Positions 17,022-25,767 are shown, counted from the first letter of the stretch. The stretch is 64,000 nucleotides of DNA from UBA699 sp050261915 (GCA_050261915.1 JBLNDT010000089.1:62001-126000), one strand, 5' to 3'. A program made the numbers and translations. Notes: generated by a model not told the origin, from the letters alone.

Positions 17022-18014
17022 ATGTATGATTACTTCAGAAAAATACCAAAAGTGGATATTCTCAATTTACCTACACCTTTATGTGAACTAAAGAGACTTT
17101 CGAAATATTTGGGAGGACCTGATATTTTCTTGAAGCGTGACGACTTGACAGGTCTAGGTCTAGGAGGAAACAAAACAAGAAAACTGGAATTTTTAATTGG
17201 AGAAGCATTAGCTAAAGGATGCGATTCTATAATAATGCATGGAGATATCCAATCAAATTGCTGCAGACAGGCAGCTGCTGCAGCTGCAGCTGTTGGAATT
17301 AAGTGCCACCTTGCACTTAGTGGTGTTAAACCTGATTTTCCAGAAGGGAATCTGCTGCTGGATTACATTTTTGGTGCAGAAATACATTGGTGCGGAAAAT
17401 ATACAAAGGGTGAAAAAGTGCCGGAAATAGCTGAAGATCTTAAAAATAAAGGACTTAAACCATATATTATTCCCTATGGAGGATCTAACGTAACTGGTGT
17501 TTTGGGTTTTGCCTCTGCCATAAATGAAATATCAAGCCAGCTTAATAATGTAAAAATTGACTATATTATTACTCCTTCCAGTTCTGGAGGAACTCATGCC
17601 GGTATAGTCCTTGGAGCGGATATGTTTGGTTTGAATTCAAAAGTAATAGGTATTGGAATTGATAGGAACGCAAAAGGAGAATATGAATATGAGCTTTCTG
17701 AACTTGCAAACGGAGCTGCTTCTAAAATAGGATTTGATAAAAGATACAAACCAGAGGATTTTATAATGAATTATGATTATTTTGGAGAAGGTTATGGAGT
17801 TATTGGTGAGATTGAAAAAGATGCCATGTATTTAACAGGCAAATATGAGGGAATTTTAATGGATCCAGTATATAACGGCAGAGCCATGGGGGCTTTGATA
17901 GATATGATAAGAAAAGACAAATTTAAAAGAAATGAAAAAGTACTAATATGGCATACAGGTGGAATTCAGGCTGTATTTACACGTTCAAATGAAATTTGTG
18001 GTAAAATAGAGTAG
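17022..18014 (+). CDS. D-cysteine desulfhydrase/ACC deaminase-family PLP enzyme
   Basis: A 330-residue fold-type II PLP enzyme. Landmarks are PTPLCELKRLSKYLGGPDIF, LKRDDLTGLGLGGNKTRKLEF with the PLP lysine in GGNKTRK (about residue 50), HGDIQSNCCRQAAAAAAAVG and the phosphate loop SSGGTHAGI (about 188-196). The family converts D-cysteine to pyruvate, sulfide and ammonia, or deaminates related beta-substituted D-amino acids. The exact substrate is not deducible. It is probably co-transcribed with the upstream MocR gene and the two small downstream genes. Confidence 0.83.
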   Translation: MYDYFRKIPKVDILNLPTPLCELKRLSKYLGGPDIFLKRDDLTGLGLGGNKTRKLEFLIGEALAKGCDSIIMHGDIQSNCCRQAAAAAAAVGIKCHLALSGVKPDFPEGNLLLDYIFGAEIHWCGKYTKGEKVPEIAEDLKNKGLKPYIIPYGGSNVTGVLGFASAINEISSQLNNVKIDYIITPSSSGGTHAGIVLGADMFGLNSKVIGIGIDRNAKGEYEYELSELANGAASKIGFDKRYKPEDFIMNYDYFGEGYGVIGEIEKDAMYLTGKYEGILMDPVYNGRAMGALIDMIRKDKFKRNEKVLIWHTGGIQAVFTRSNEICGKIE

Positions 18015-18027
18015 GAAGGTGATTAAA

Positions 18028-18315
18028 ATGCATATTATTCATGTATATTTTGATATAAAGCCAGAGAAAATAGAAAGATTCAAGGATATTTCTTTGGAAA
18101 ATATCAATAACAGCGTAAAAGAGCCTGGAGTAATTGCTTTTGAATTATTACAGCAAATTGGTGAAACTGATAAGTTTATATTCAATGAAATTTATAAAAC
18201 TCCAGAAGATCACATAAAGCACAGGAAAACAGAACATTATAAAAAATGGAAGCTTGAAATAGATAGTTTGACAAAGATACCTTACTCAGCATTAAAATAT
18301 ACAAAAATTAAATAA
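18028..18315 (+). CDS. ABM-domain (quinol monooxygenase-like) small protein
   Basis: A 95-residue protein with a dimeric alpha/beta-barrel ABM pattern: MHIIHVYFDIKPEKIERF at the start, EPGVIAFELLQ, and a C-terminal helix with HRKTEHYKKW. Members include YgiN-like quinol monooxygenases and many of unknown role. The start at 18028 is chosen because GGAAGGTG lies just upstream; the in-frame GTG at 18019 is part of that SD. Confidence 0.78.
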   Translation: MHIIHVYFDIKPEKIERFKDISLENINNSVKEPGVIAFELLQQIGETDKFIFNEIYKTPEDHIKHRKTEHYKKWKLEIDSLTKIPYSALKYTKIK

Positions 18316-18325
18316 GGAGACAACT

Positions 18326-18607
18326 ATGATAATAGTAACAGGAAAAATTCATCTCCACGCAAACTGGGTACACTCACTTAAGGAAAAAAGAATGATTGTA
18401 AAAAGCATTGTTCAAAAGGTTAAAAATAAGTTCAATGTGTCTGTAGCTGAAGTTGAGGATATGGACCTGCACCAGTCAATTGTAATAGGAGTAGCATGTG
18501 TAAGCAACAGCAGTGAACAATGCAGCAGTGTTATACAAAACGTTATGAATTTTATTGAAGATAATACAGAAGCGATAGTTTTGAATATTGAAATAGAAAT
18601 TTTGTAA
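18326..18607 (+). CDS. DUF503 family protein (YlxP-like)
   Basis: A 93-residue protein matching the DUF503/YlxP pattern: HLHANWVHSLKEKRMIVKSIVQKVKNKFNVSVAEVEDMDLHQS, then an even C-terminal beta strand (VLNIEIEIL). In Bacillus, YlxP lies in the nusA-infB operon next to rbfA, which suggests a ribosome- or RNA-related role. Here it ends an unrelated four-gene run. The function is unknown. The SD AAGGAGA precedes the ATG by 6 nt. Confidence 0.8.
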   Translation: MIIVTGKIHLHANWVHSLKEKRMIVKSIVQKVKNKFNVSVAEVEDMDLHQSIVIGVACVSNSSEQCSSVIQNVMNFIEDNTEAIVLNIEIEIL

Positions 18608-18608
18608 G

Positions 18609-18637
18609 CAGGTTTGGAGTATCCAAACCTGTTTTTG
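18609..18637 (+). terminator. Terminator after the DUF503 gene
   Basis: CAGGTTTGGA and TCCAAACCTG are perfect complements around GTA, followed by TTTTTG. Confidence 0.9.
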
Positions 18638-18649
18638 TCCATGTGTATA

Positions 18650-18678
18650 TTGATACAGGATTATACAAGGAGTATAAT
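18650..18678 (+). promoter_or_regulatory. SigA-type promoter of the LDH-family gene
   Basis: TTGATA at 18650-18655, a 17-nt spacer, and a perfect TATAAT at 18673-18678, 33 bp before the start codon. Confidence 0.75.
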
Positions 18679-18710
18679 TAAATGAACATTTTATTTCTGA
18701 GGGTGATAAT

Positions 18711-19622
18711 ATGAAATGCAGTTCGAAAATAACGGTAGTAGGGGCAGGGGCGATAGGATCCACAATTTTATATACCCTAATGCTTGAAAATGCTGCAAAA
18801 GAACTTGTTTTAGTAAATAGAAACAGATTAAAGGGAAAAGCAAAAGCATCAGATATTTCTCACTGTACAGGGTTTAATGGGGGTCCATCTGTAATTTACG
18901 GCGGTTATGAAGAAAGTATGAATTCAGATATTGTAATAATAACTGCAGGGGTTTTACCGGATGAAAATGGCACAAGAATGGATGTATTAAAGTCTAATAT
19001 TGATATTTACAAGGAACTAATACCTGAGTTAATAAAATATAGTCCAAATTGTATTTTGCTTATATTGACCAATCCTATGGATGTTATGACTTATGCTGCA
19101 TACAAAATATCAGGTTTCCCAAAGGAAAGGGTAATAGGAACAGGTACTCTTCTTGATACCATAAGGTTAAGGCACTTTATAAAAAATCCTGATGGAATTG
19201 TTATAGGGGAACATGGTGATTCACAATTCCCTATATGGAGCAATATAAACATTTTTATTAATAATGATGAAAAATTCTTGTTTGAAGAAAAAACAAAGCG
19301 GGCTGGCTGGGATATAAGACTTGCAAAGGAACACAGCTGCTATGCCATTTCTTTTAGTGCGGTTAAAATTGTACAGGCAATTCTAGGGAAGCAGAGTGAA
19401 CCGCTGCCAGTGTCAGTTATGCTTACTGGACAATATGAAATTAACGGAATATACCTAAGTTTACCTGTAAAGTTATATAATAAGGGGGTTCAAGAAATAA
19501 TTGAACCAAAGCTTGATGAGTATGAATTAAAGAGGCTGAAGAATTCAGCTGAGATAGTAAAGGGTTATGTAAATAAAGCGGACAATTATTTAAACAGGAA
19601 GGCAGATGAAAAAGATGAATGA
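18711..19622 (+). CDS. Lactate/malate dehydrogenase-family 2-hydroxyacid dehydrogenase, atypical
   Basis: A 303-residue protein that aligns along its length with L-lactate dehydrogenase. The N-terminal GAGAIGSTI Rossmann loop, loop arginine (NGTRMDVLKSN), substrate arginine in LLDTIRLRHF and catalytic histidine in IGEHGDSQFPIW are kept. Two selecting residues differ from Bacillus LDH. The Asp that holds the NAD ribose (ELVVID) is Asn (ELVLVN). The residue equivalent to Gln102 (AGANQKPGETR) falls on Pro (AGVLPDENGTR). It therefore probably acts on a substrate other than pyruvate, or with altered coenzyme use. A DMT transporter gene overlaps its end by 17 bp, so the pair is likely an operon. 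Confidence 0.8.
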   Translation: MKCSSKITVVGAGAIGSTILYTLMLENAAKELVLVNRNRLKGKAKASDISHCTGFNGGPSVIYGGYEESMNSDIVIITAGVLPDENGTRMDVLKSNIDIYKELIPELIKYSPNCILLILTNPMDVMTYAAYKISGFPKERVIGTGTLLDTIRLRHFIKNPDGIVIGEHGDSQFPIWSNINIFINNDEKFLFEEKTKRAGWDIRLAKEHSCYAISFSAVKIVQAILGKQSEPLPVSVMLTGQYEINGIYLSLPVKLYNKGVQEIIEPKLDEYELKRLKNSAEIVKGYVNKADNYLNRKADEKDE

Positions 19623-20541
19623 AAAAACTTTACGAGCTAATCTGCTTCTATTATTAGCATCATTTATATGGGGCTTCGCATTTGTTGCACAAAAGGTTGG
19701 AGCAAATTTTTTAGGGGCATTTGCATTTAATGGAATCAGATTTGCACTGGGGAGTTTATCTCTTATACCAGTAATTGTATATTTTAATAAAAATTCCCAG
19801 TCAAAGGAAACTGAAATAAAGATGGAAAGCCCAATTAAGGGTGGTATACTTGCAGGATGTGTAATTTTCACAGGAAACACATTACAGCAAATTGGACTTG
19901 CTTATACAACAGCAGGAAAAGCTGCTTTTATAACAACCATGTATATAGTTCTAGTACCCTTATTTAGTGTTTTTTTAAGACGTAAAATAAGTATAAGCAA
20001 CTGGCTGGGCGTATTTACAGCAATTATTGGTTTGTATTTTTTAAGTATAACAGAAAGTTTCACCATATCCTTTGGAGATTTGCTTCAGGTAGGAGGTGCT
20101 TTTTGCTTTGCTTTGCACATACTTCTAATAGATCATTTGGTTAAGAAGGTAGATGGTTTGAAATTATCAATGGTTCAGTTTATAACATGTTCTATTATAA
20201 GCCTTTGTGCAGCATATATTTTTGAAACTGTAACTCTTAGTGCCATAATGCTTGCTGCTTTTCCATTGCTTTATGGAGGATTGTGTTCCGTTGGAATCGC
20301 TTATACATTACAGATTATTGGACAAAAAAATGCCAAGCCATCTCATGCATCGCTAATATTAAGTATGGAATCAGTATTTGCTGCAATAGGCGGGATTGTT
20401 ATCTTACACGAAGTTTTTACCACAAGAATTGCTGCAGGGTGTATTCTAATGCTACTAGGGATATTGTTATCTCAGTTTCAGAATATAATAAAATTTTCAT
20501 TCTCAAATAAAACTGTTCAAGAAGAAGGAGAAGGTGCCTAG
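19606..20541 (+). CDS. EamA/DMT-superfamily transporter
   Basis: A 311-residue integral membrane protein with about ten hydrophobic segments in two EamA repeats (first LLLLLASFIWGFAFVAQK, second GDLLQVGGAFCFALHILL). DMT carriers often export amino acids or metabolites; the substrate is unknown. The start overlaps the LDH-family gene by 17 bp with AGGAAGG just upstream, so the two are translationally linked. That raises the possibility that it moves the substrate or product of the dehydrogenase. Confidence 0.82.
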   Translation: MKKMNEKTLRANLLLLLASFIWGFAFVAQKVGANFLGAFAFNGIRFALGSLSLIPVIVYFNKNSQSKETEIKMESPIKGGILAGCVIFTGNTLQQIGLAYTTAGKAAFITTMYIVLVPLFSVFLRRKISISNWLGVFTAIIGLYFLSITESFTISFGDLLQVGGAFCFALHILLIDHLVKKVDGLKLSMVQFITCSIISLCAAYIFETVTLSAIMLAAFPLLYGGLCSVGIAYTLQIIGQKNAKPSHASLILSMESVFAAIGGIVILHEVFTTRIAAGCILMLLGILLSQFQNIIKFSFSNKTVQEEGEGA

Positions 20542-20553
20542 AGGGCACCTTTA
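20530..20553. terminator. Bidirectional terminator between the DMT transporter and glpK
   Basis: AAGGTGCC (20531-20538) pairs with GGCACCTT (20544-20551). It spans the stop codons of both convergent genes. The flanks are A/T-rich. Confidence 0.75.
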
Positions 20554-22038
20554 AATCCAGTTTTTTGAACGGTCAACAGCTTTATTCCAACCCTTAAGTA
20601 GTAAATCTCTCTTTTCATTATCCATATCAGGGTTGAATTTTATTGAATTTTTTAATGTTTTAGAGATTTCATCTTTACTTTTCCAATATCCTGTAGCTAA
20701 TCCAGCAAGAAATGCGGCACCTAATGCTGTTGTTTCAATAATTTCCGGCCTTTGTACAGAAACGTTAAGGATATCTGCTTGAAACTGCATGAGAAAATTG
20801 TTTGCAGATGCTCCCCCGTCTGCCTTCAGTGTTTTAAGATTTATTCCAGATTCCTCCTGCATTACCTTTAATACATCATATGTCAGGTAAGCCAGTGATT
20901 CAAGGGTAGCCCTTATTATATGGGCCTTGTTGGCTCCTCTAGTTAAACCCGCAATTATACCTCTGGCGTAAGGATCCCAATATGGAGCACCGAGACCTAC
21001 GAAGGCTGGAACCATGTATACTCCATTTGTATCAGGTACTGAAAGAGCATATTTTTCTGTATCTGCTGAGTTTTCTATTATTTGCAATTCATCTCTGAGC
21101 CACTGAATGGCAGCACCAGCTGCAAATACACTTCCTTCTAATGCATATTCTATTTTACCATCAATACCCCATGCTATTGTTGTTAATAGACCCTTATGAG
21201 ACTTAATTGGATATTTACCTGTATTCATAAGCATAAAACAGCCTGTTCCATAAGTGTTTTTAGCAGTACCTTCCTCAAAAGATCCTTGTCCAAATAAAGC
21301 ACTTTGCTGATCTCCCGCTGCACCTGCTATAGGAACTTTTGCTGGCATCACAGATTCATCAGTAAACCCATAAATACAGCTGGAAGGTTTTACTTCCGGA
21401 AGCATTGAAACTGGTATATTAAATATTTCAAGGAGCTCTTCATCCCATTTTAATTCATGTATATTAAATAAAAGGGTTCTTGAAGCATTTGAATAATCTG
21501 TTACATGGAGCTTACCCTTTGTCAGGTTCCATATAAGCCAGGTATCTATTGTTCCAAATAGAAGATTCCCATTTTCTGCTTCAGCTCTTGCTCCTTTAAC
21601 ATTGTCAAGTAACCATTTTAACTTTGTACCAGAAAAATATGCATCTAGGATCAGCCCTGTTTTATCTCGTACAATGTCTTGTAATCCTCTTGCTTTAAGC
21701 TCGTCGCAAATTTCTGAAGTTCTTCTGCACTGCCATACAATTGCATTATATACAGGTATTCCTGTTTTTTTATTCCAAACAACCGTGGTCTCTCTTTGAT
21801 TTGTTATTCCAATTGCTTCAATATCAGAGGAGGAGGCATTTATCTTTGCCATAGCTTCGGTAACAACTCCGATTTGTGTAGACCATATTTCCATGGGGTT
21901 ATGTTCAACCCATCCAGCCTTTGGATATATTTGATTAAATTCCTTTTGTGCTTGAGCTTTAATGTTTCCTTCATGATCAAATAATAAACATCTTGAACTT
22001 GTAGTACCTTGATCCATGGATAGTATATACTTTTTCAT
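20551..22038 (-). CDS. glpK: Glycerol kinase
   Basis: A 495-residue FGGY-family kinase. The start MKKYILSMDQGTTSSRCLLFD and the FGGY signatures (GTIDTWLIWNLT; GVYMVPAFVGLGAPYWDPYARG) are characteristic of GlpK. It phosphorylates glycerol to sn-glycerol 3-phosphate with ATP. Only 4 bp separate it from the upstream lipase gene on the same strand, so glycerol released by that enzyme could feed this step. No glpF or glpD is nearby. The SD GGAGTG supports the ATG. Confidence 0.96.
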   Translation of the reverse strand: MKKYILSMDQGTTSSRCLLFDHEGNIKAQAQKEFNQIYPKAGWVEHNPMEIWSTQIGVVTEAMAKINASSSDIEAIGITNQRETTVVWNKKTGIPVYNAIVWQCRRTSEICDELKARGLQDIVRDKTGLILDAYFSGTKLKWLLDNVKGARAEAENGNLLFGTIDTWLIWNLTKGKLHVTDYSNASRTLLFNIHELKWDEELLEIFNIPVSMLPEVKPSSCIYGFTDESVMPAKVPIAGAAGDQQSALFGQGSFEEGTAKNTYGTGCFMLMNTGKYPIKSHKGLLTTIAWGIDGKIEYALEGSVFAAGAAIQWLRDELQIIENSADTEKYALSVPDTNGVYMVPAFVGLGAPYWDPYARGIIAGLTRGANKAHIIRATLESLAYLTYDVLKVMQEESGINLKTLKADGGASANNFLMQFQADILNVSVQRPEIIETTALGAAFLAGLATGYWKSKDEISKTLKNSIKFNPDMDNEKRDLLLKGWNKAVDRSKNWI

Positions 22039-22042
22039 ATTA

Positions 22043-22975
22043 TCACTCCATTCTGCATTTTGAATTCAACCATTTAATAGTATCTTTAATTACATCCATA
22101 TAATTTAATTCATGAAGCATTTCGTGGCGGCCATCAGGATAAAACTTATATGTTATATCTTTCATTCCTTGTTTTTCATATGTATCTATTAACTTTAAAA
22201 CACCCTTAGTGAAATTCCCCACAGGGTCTATTGTTCCAGAAAAAATATAAAAAGGAAGGTTTTTAGGAATAGAAGCAATGCTTGAGAGTTTTTCAATTTT
22301 TTTCAAACCATTGAATAAATCATGGAAAAAGGATGCTGTAAAAATACCTCCGCAAAACTTATCATTAATATATTTATCAACTTCATAAGTGTCTCTTGAA
22401 AGCCAGTCAAACTCAGTTCTTGTTGGTTTGAAATTTTTATTATAGCCTCCAAAACTCATATTATTAAGTATAATGCTTCTAGATTTTCTTCCATTTAATA
22501 TAATTTCTATTCTTGAAATAATAATACCAAGATTTAGTATGAATCCTTGTTTTCCGTTAGTTCCAGATAAAATTACCCCATTAATTTCATTGCCATATAA
22601 CTGTACATACCTTTGACATAAAAAGGAACCCATACTATGTCCAAATAAAAAGAAGAGAACATTAGGATTTTCATTTTTTATAATAGTTGTTAATTCATGC
22701 ATATCATCCACAAGGAGTTGAAAACCATCATTTTCACCTAGATATCCTATATTTTCAATAATTCCTGCAGTTTTACCGTGGCCCCGGTGGTCATTGGCGT
22801 AAACAATATATCCTTCTTCAGTTAGAAATTCTGCAAATCTTTCATACCTTATTGCAGTCTCAGCCATTCCATGGGAAATTTGAATGATCCCTTTTATAGG
22901 AACCTCTGGAACCCATTTATAATAATGAATTGCATAATTTTCATGGTCTTTATAGGTATCTTCAATTAGTTTCAT
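22043..22975 (-). CDS. Alpha/beta hydrolase, monoacylglycerol lipase/lysophospholipase-like
   Basis: A 310-residue serine hydrolase. It shows the oxyanion segment QISHGMAE, YVYANDHRGHGKT-like motif (IVYANDHRGHGKT), the nucleophile elbow FGHSMGSFL (about residues 112-120), an Asp in FSGTIDPVGNF and the terminal His in DGRHEMLHE. This is the pattern of monoacylglycerol lipases. It would release fatty acid and glycerol, matching the glpK gene 4 bp downstream. Lysophospholipid is an alternative substrate. No signal peptide is seen, so it is probably cytoplasmic. Confidence 0.85.
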   Translation of the reverse strand: MKLIEDTYKDHENYAIHYYKWVPEVPIKGIIQISHGMAETAIRYERFAEFLTEEGYIVYANDHRGHGKTAGIIENIGYLGENDGFQLLVDDMHELTTIIKNENPNVLFFLFGHSMGSFLCQRYVQLYGNEINGVILSGTNGKQGFILNLGIIISRIEIILNGRKSRSIILNNMSFGGYNKNFKPTRTEFDWLSRDTYEVDKYINDKFCGGIFTASFFHDLFNGLKKIEKLSSIASIPKNLPFYIFSGTIDPVGNFTKGVLKLIDTYEKQGMKDITYKFYPDGRHEMLHELNYMDVIKDTIKWLNSKCRME

Positions 22976-23025
22976 GAAAAAACCTCCATAATATATTATG
23001 ATATAATTATATCATAATAAAATTA

Positions 23026-23079
23026 TTGACAAAAACAATTAATGCTATAATAATATTAATAACTACCTAGGTGGTTATT
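23026..23079 (+). promoter_or_regulatory. Promoter and operator-like palindrome upstream of the TrmB gene
   Basis: TTGACA at 23026-23031 and AATAAT at 23049-23054 (17-nt spacer) form a possible promoter. An inverted repeat with arms AATAACTACC and GGTGGTTATT (23058-23079, one mismatch) covers the expected transcription start. It could be a binding site for the TrmB-type regulator encoded immediately downstream, or for control of the divergent lipase-glpK operon; both are inferences. Confidence 0.5.
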
Positions 23080-23101
23080 AGTGAATAAAAGGAGGTTCAG
23101 C

Positions 23102-23827
23102 ATGGAAGAAATATTAAGTGAACTGCAGAAAATAGGGTTTACAAGCTATGAGGCAAAAATATATACAGCCCTTTTAAAACACAATCCTGCTACAGGTTAT
23201 GAAATAAGCAGAATATCAAGTGTACCACAGGCTAAGGTTTATGAAAATATTCTTAGATTGGTTAATCAAGGAGTTGTTTTAAGTATTGGAAATGATCCGG
23301 TTAAGTATGTTCCAATTCCTCCAGAGGAGCTGCTTCAAAAAGTAAATATTGAATTTGACAATACAATAAATAAGTTAAAAAAGTCACTTCCTTCTGTTAA
23401 AATTGAAGAAAATGCTAATTATGCCTGGAATATAAAGGGATATTATTTTACAATGGAAAAGGCAGCAAGAATGATAAAAAATGCAAAAAAATCAATAATA
23501 ATTTCTATATGGGATGAAGATGCCATGTACATATATAATGAATTTATTGACGCTTCAGCTAGAGGGGTTAAATTAAATGTGCTAATACATGGAAATAATA
23601 AAATACAAGGTATTCAGAATATATATTACTATGGTGCGGACAAAGATATAGAACAAATGCTTGGCAGCAGGCTTATTACTTTGGTAATAGATGAAAAAGA
23701 AGCTTTAACAGGACAAATCAGCGAAGAAAGCGGGGTTTCAATTTATACCATAAATCCAGCAATTGTTCATGTTTGTAAAGAATATATAAAAGGAAATATA
23801 AATGAGGTTTTCACAAATGAAATATAA
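23102..23827 (+). CDS. TrmB-family transcriptional regulator
   Basis: A 241-residue protein. The N-terminal winged helix (LQKIGFTSYEAKIYTALLKHNPATGYEISRISSVPQAKVYENILRL region, about residues 6-50) is typical of TrmB. A short coiled region follows, then a PLD-like ligand domain from about residue 105 (YYFTMEKAARMIKNAKKSIIISIWDED). TrmB members sense sugars or polyols. Adjacent lipase-glpK genes make a glycerol-related role possible. The start at 23102 is set by AAAGGAGG; a GTG at 23081 precedes that SD. Confidence 0.83.
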   Translation: MEEILSELQKIGFTSYEAKIYTALLKHNPATGYEISRISSVPQAKVYENILRLVNQGVVLSIGNDPVKYVPIPPEELLQKVNIEFDNTINKLKKSLPSVKIEENANYAWNIKGYYFTMEKAARMIKNAKKSIIISIWDEDAMYIYNEFIDASARGVKLNVLIHGNNKIQGIQNIYYYGADKDIEQMLGSRLITLVIDEKEALTGQISEESGVSIYTINPAIVHVCKEYIKGNINEVFTNEI

Positions 23828-24635
23828 ATGGTGTGTCTGCGATATGGATGGAACACTTTTAAACTCAAAAGGATTGATATCAGATGAAAATGAGAATGCA
23901 TTAAAGGGATTATCTAATAAAGGAGTTGAAATAATTATAGCCACCGGCAGAACTGATCTTATGATACAAAAATACATAAAACAACTTGACTTAAATGGAC
24001 ATATCATATGCTGCAATGGTGGTTTAATTAGAAATCTAAGTACAAACGAAATTATATATTCAAAAACTATAGAAAACGAAAATGTTTTTCAAATTTTAAA
24101 ATACTGTTTTAATAAAAATGTGGATTTTCTTTTTTATACCGAGGATGCTATTTATTCCAATGAGAATAATCCAAGAATAAAAATTTTAAAGGAAAACAAC
24201 AGCAGTATTAAAATTGAATTAATATGTGATGATATTTTAAAAAATATTAATGAATATAAGGTGCTTAAGATTCTTATAGTTAATGATAACCATGAAGAAA
24301 TTAAAGAAATTGAAAAATATTTTTCAAAAAAATACAATGTCGAAGTTGTTAGTTCTTATAAAGGTCTCCTTGATATAATGGCAACAAACATAACAAAAGG
24401 GAATGCATTGAAATTCTTATCTGAAAAACTTCATGTGGAGCTGGAACATGTTATAGCATTTGGAGATGGATTTAATGACTATGACATGCTTCAAAATGTG
24501 GGTATGCCTATAGCAGTAAGCAATGCAGCAGATTTATTAAAAAATACTGCAAAATATGTAACGACTTCAAATGAGGAATCAGGAGTTGCCTTTGCCATTA
24601 ATAATTATATTCTTAAGTTTTTGGAAATTGACTAG
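23817..24635 (+). CDS. HAD-superfamily Cof-type phosphatase
   Basis: A 272-residue HAD hydrolase of the Cof subfamily. Motif I is CDMDGTLLNSKG, motif II IIATGR (Thr), motif III Lys in TKGNALKFL (about residue 200) and motif IV GDGFNDYDML. Such enzymes dephosphorylate sugar phosphates, flavin or PLP; specificity cannot be read. The start is placed at 23817, where GAGG lies 9 nt upstream, rather than at the ATG at 23802. It overlaps the TrmB gene by 11 bp and should be co-expressed with it. Confidence 0.85.
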   Translation: MKYKWCVCDMDGTLLNSKGLISDENENALKGLSNKGVEIIIATGRTDLMIQKYIKQLDLNGHIICCNGGLIRNLSTNEIIYSKTIENENVFQILKYCFNKNVDFLFYTEDAIYSNENNPRIKILKENNSSIKIELICDDILKNINEYKVLKILIVNDNHEEIKEIEKYFSKKYNVEVVSSYKGLLDIMATNITKGNALKFLSEKLHVELEHVIAFGDGFNDYDMLQNVGMPIAVSNAADLLKNTAKYVTTSNEESGVAFAINNYILKFLEID

Positions 24636-24656
24636 GAATTCATGCTATCGTATAAT
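24628..24656 (+). promoter_or_regulatory. SigA-type promoter of the LapA-domain gene
   Basis: TTGACT at 24628-24633, a 17-nt spacer, and TATAAT at 24651-24656. The -35 lies in the last codons of the HAD gene. Confidence 0.7.
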
Positions 24657-24684
24657 GTAGATAATATTGGAAAGGATGATTAAT

Positions 24685-25011
24685 ATGCAGATTTGGTTTA
24701 TAATTTCTTTAGTATTTTCCTTGATTATAGCATTATTTGCTGCATTGAATTCAGATGTAGTAACCATAAGGCTTATTTTTGCAAAATATCAGCTCTCTCA
24801 GTCACTTGTTATAATATTATCTGCAGCCATCGGCGCAATTATTGCAATATTTCTAGGATTGTTCAGTAAGATTAAAACAAAGCTGAAGATACGAGAGTTA
24901 AACAATGAAATTAAAGCTGCCAATGCAAAAATTGCAGAATTGAAAGCAGCTTTAGATAAAAAAGAAGGAGAAGCTTTAACAACTCCTAAGGTTAATGAAG
25001 TTAAAAAATAA
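24685..25011 (+). CDS. LapA-domain (DUF1049) membrane protein
   Basis: A 108-residue protein with two hydrophobic segments (IWFIISLVFSLIIALFAAL and LVIILSAAIGAIIAIFLGLF). These flank the NSDVVTIRLIF strand seen in LapA/YciS-type proteins. A C-terminal coiled coil (INNEIKAANAKIAELKAALD-like) faces the cytosol. The role in clostridia is unknown. The start at 24685 is chosen because AAAGGATG is well spaced; earlier in-frame TTG/ATG codons overlap it. Confidence 0.78.
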   Translation: MQIWFIISLVFSLIIALFAALNSDVVTIRLIFAKYQLSQSLVIILSAAIGAIIAIFLGLFSKIKTKLKIRELNNEIKAANAKIAELKAALDKKEGEALTTPKVNEVKK

Positions 25012-25767
25012 TTATATTTCAGGCAGATGTTTCCAATACCTTTTTGGCATCTGTCTTTTTTGATTTCTCTCATTTTTTCTTTCACTAATAGATGCACTTT
25101 TAAAATAGCTTTTCCAAAGATCTTCATAGCAGTTGTTTTTATTAATTATAAATTTTGATATTTCATCTTTAGTTAAAGAAGTTATGTACCAGTTATATTT
25201 ATCATAAATTGATGCAGTTTCCCTTTTAATGTCATGAATAATAAACCTTTCATCAGGCATTCTAGATACAAAATGAGGAGTTACAATTGCTGTAATATTA
25301 TTATCAGGTTCAAATTCAGCATAATAAAAATCAACATATCTTTCAAATCTAATAAAACCAAGCATTCTATGAGCTTCAAAGAGCACCTTTTGTTCAGTTT
25401 TAAGCATAGTAAGCACTCTATCATCCTGCATATGTTTATTGGTATCAAAACCAGTTTTAAATCCAAATATAACAAAGGACAATATCAACATTTCAAAATC
25501 ATCAACTTCTGATAAATAGACATTATATATTGTTTCAAGGGAGTCCTGAGAAATTTTATTTAATATTGCATTGTAAACTTTGTTATACTTATCCATATCC
25601 GTATTTATGTAAAGAGGTGGTTCAAGTAAGGAAAACAATGTCCCTTCAGTTTTTTCAATATAAACCTTTTTACTCCAGATAAAGCTAGGATTTTCCTTCC
25701 TGTAATATACTTCATAAATACATGTAAGAAGTCCTTCAAAGCTCCCATCATAAATAATCCCAATCAT
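25012..25767 (-). CDS. DUF4130/TIGR03915-family putative DNA repair protein
   Basis: A 251-residue protein matching the DUF4130 pattern: IIYDGSFEGLLTCIYEVYYRKE at the start, AHRMLGFIRFERYVDFYYAEFEPDNN, then PHFVSRMPDERFIIHD. The family is almost always encoded beside a radical SAM protein (TIGR03916), as it is here, and in some species is fused to a uracil-DNA glycosylase domain. A DNA repair or modification role is inferred from that link. The start shares one base with the stop of the upstream radical SAM gene. The C-terminus is basic (ERKNERNQKRQMPKRYW), which suits nucleic acid contact. Confidence 0.82.
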   Translation of the reverse strand: MIGIIYDGSFEGLLTCIYEVYYRKENPSFIWSKKVYIEKTEGTLFSLLEPPLYINTDMDKYNKVYNAILNKISQDSLETIYNVYLSEVDDFEMLILSFVIFGFKTGFDTNKHMQDDRVLTMLKTEQKVLFEAHRMLGFIRFERYVDFYYAEFEPDNNITAIVTPHFVSRMPDERFIIHDIKRETASIYDKYNWYITSLTKDEISKFIINKNNCYEDLWKSYFKSASISERKNERNQKRQMPKRYWKHLPEI

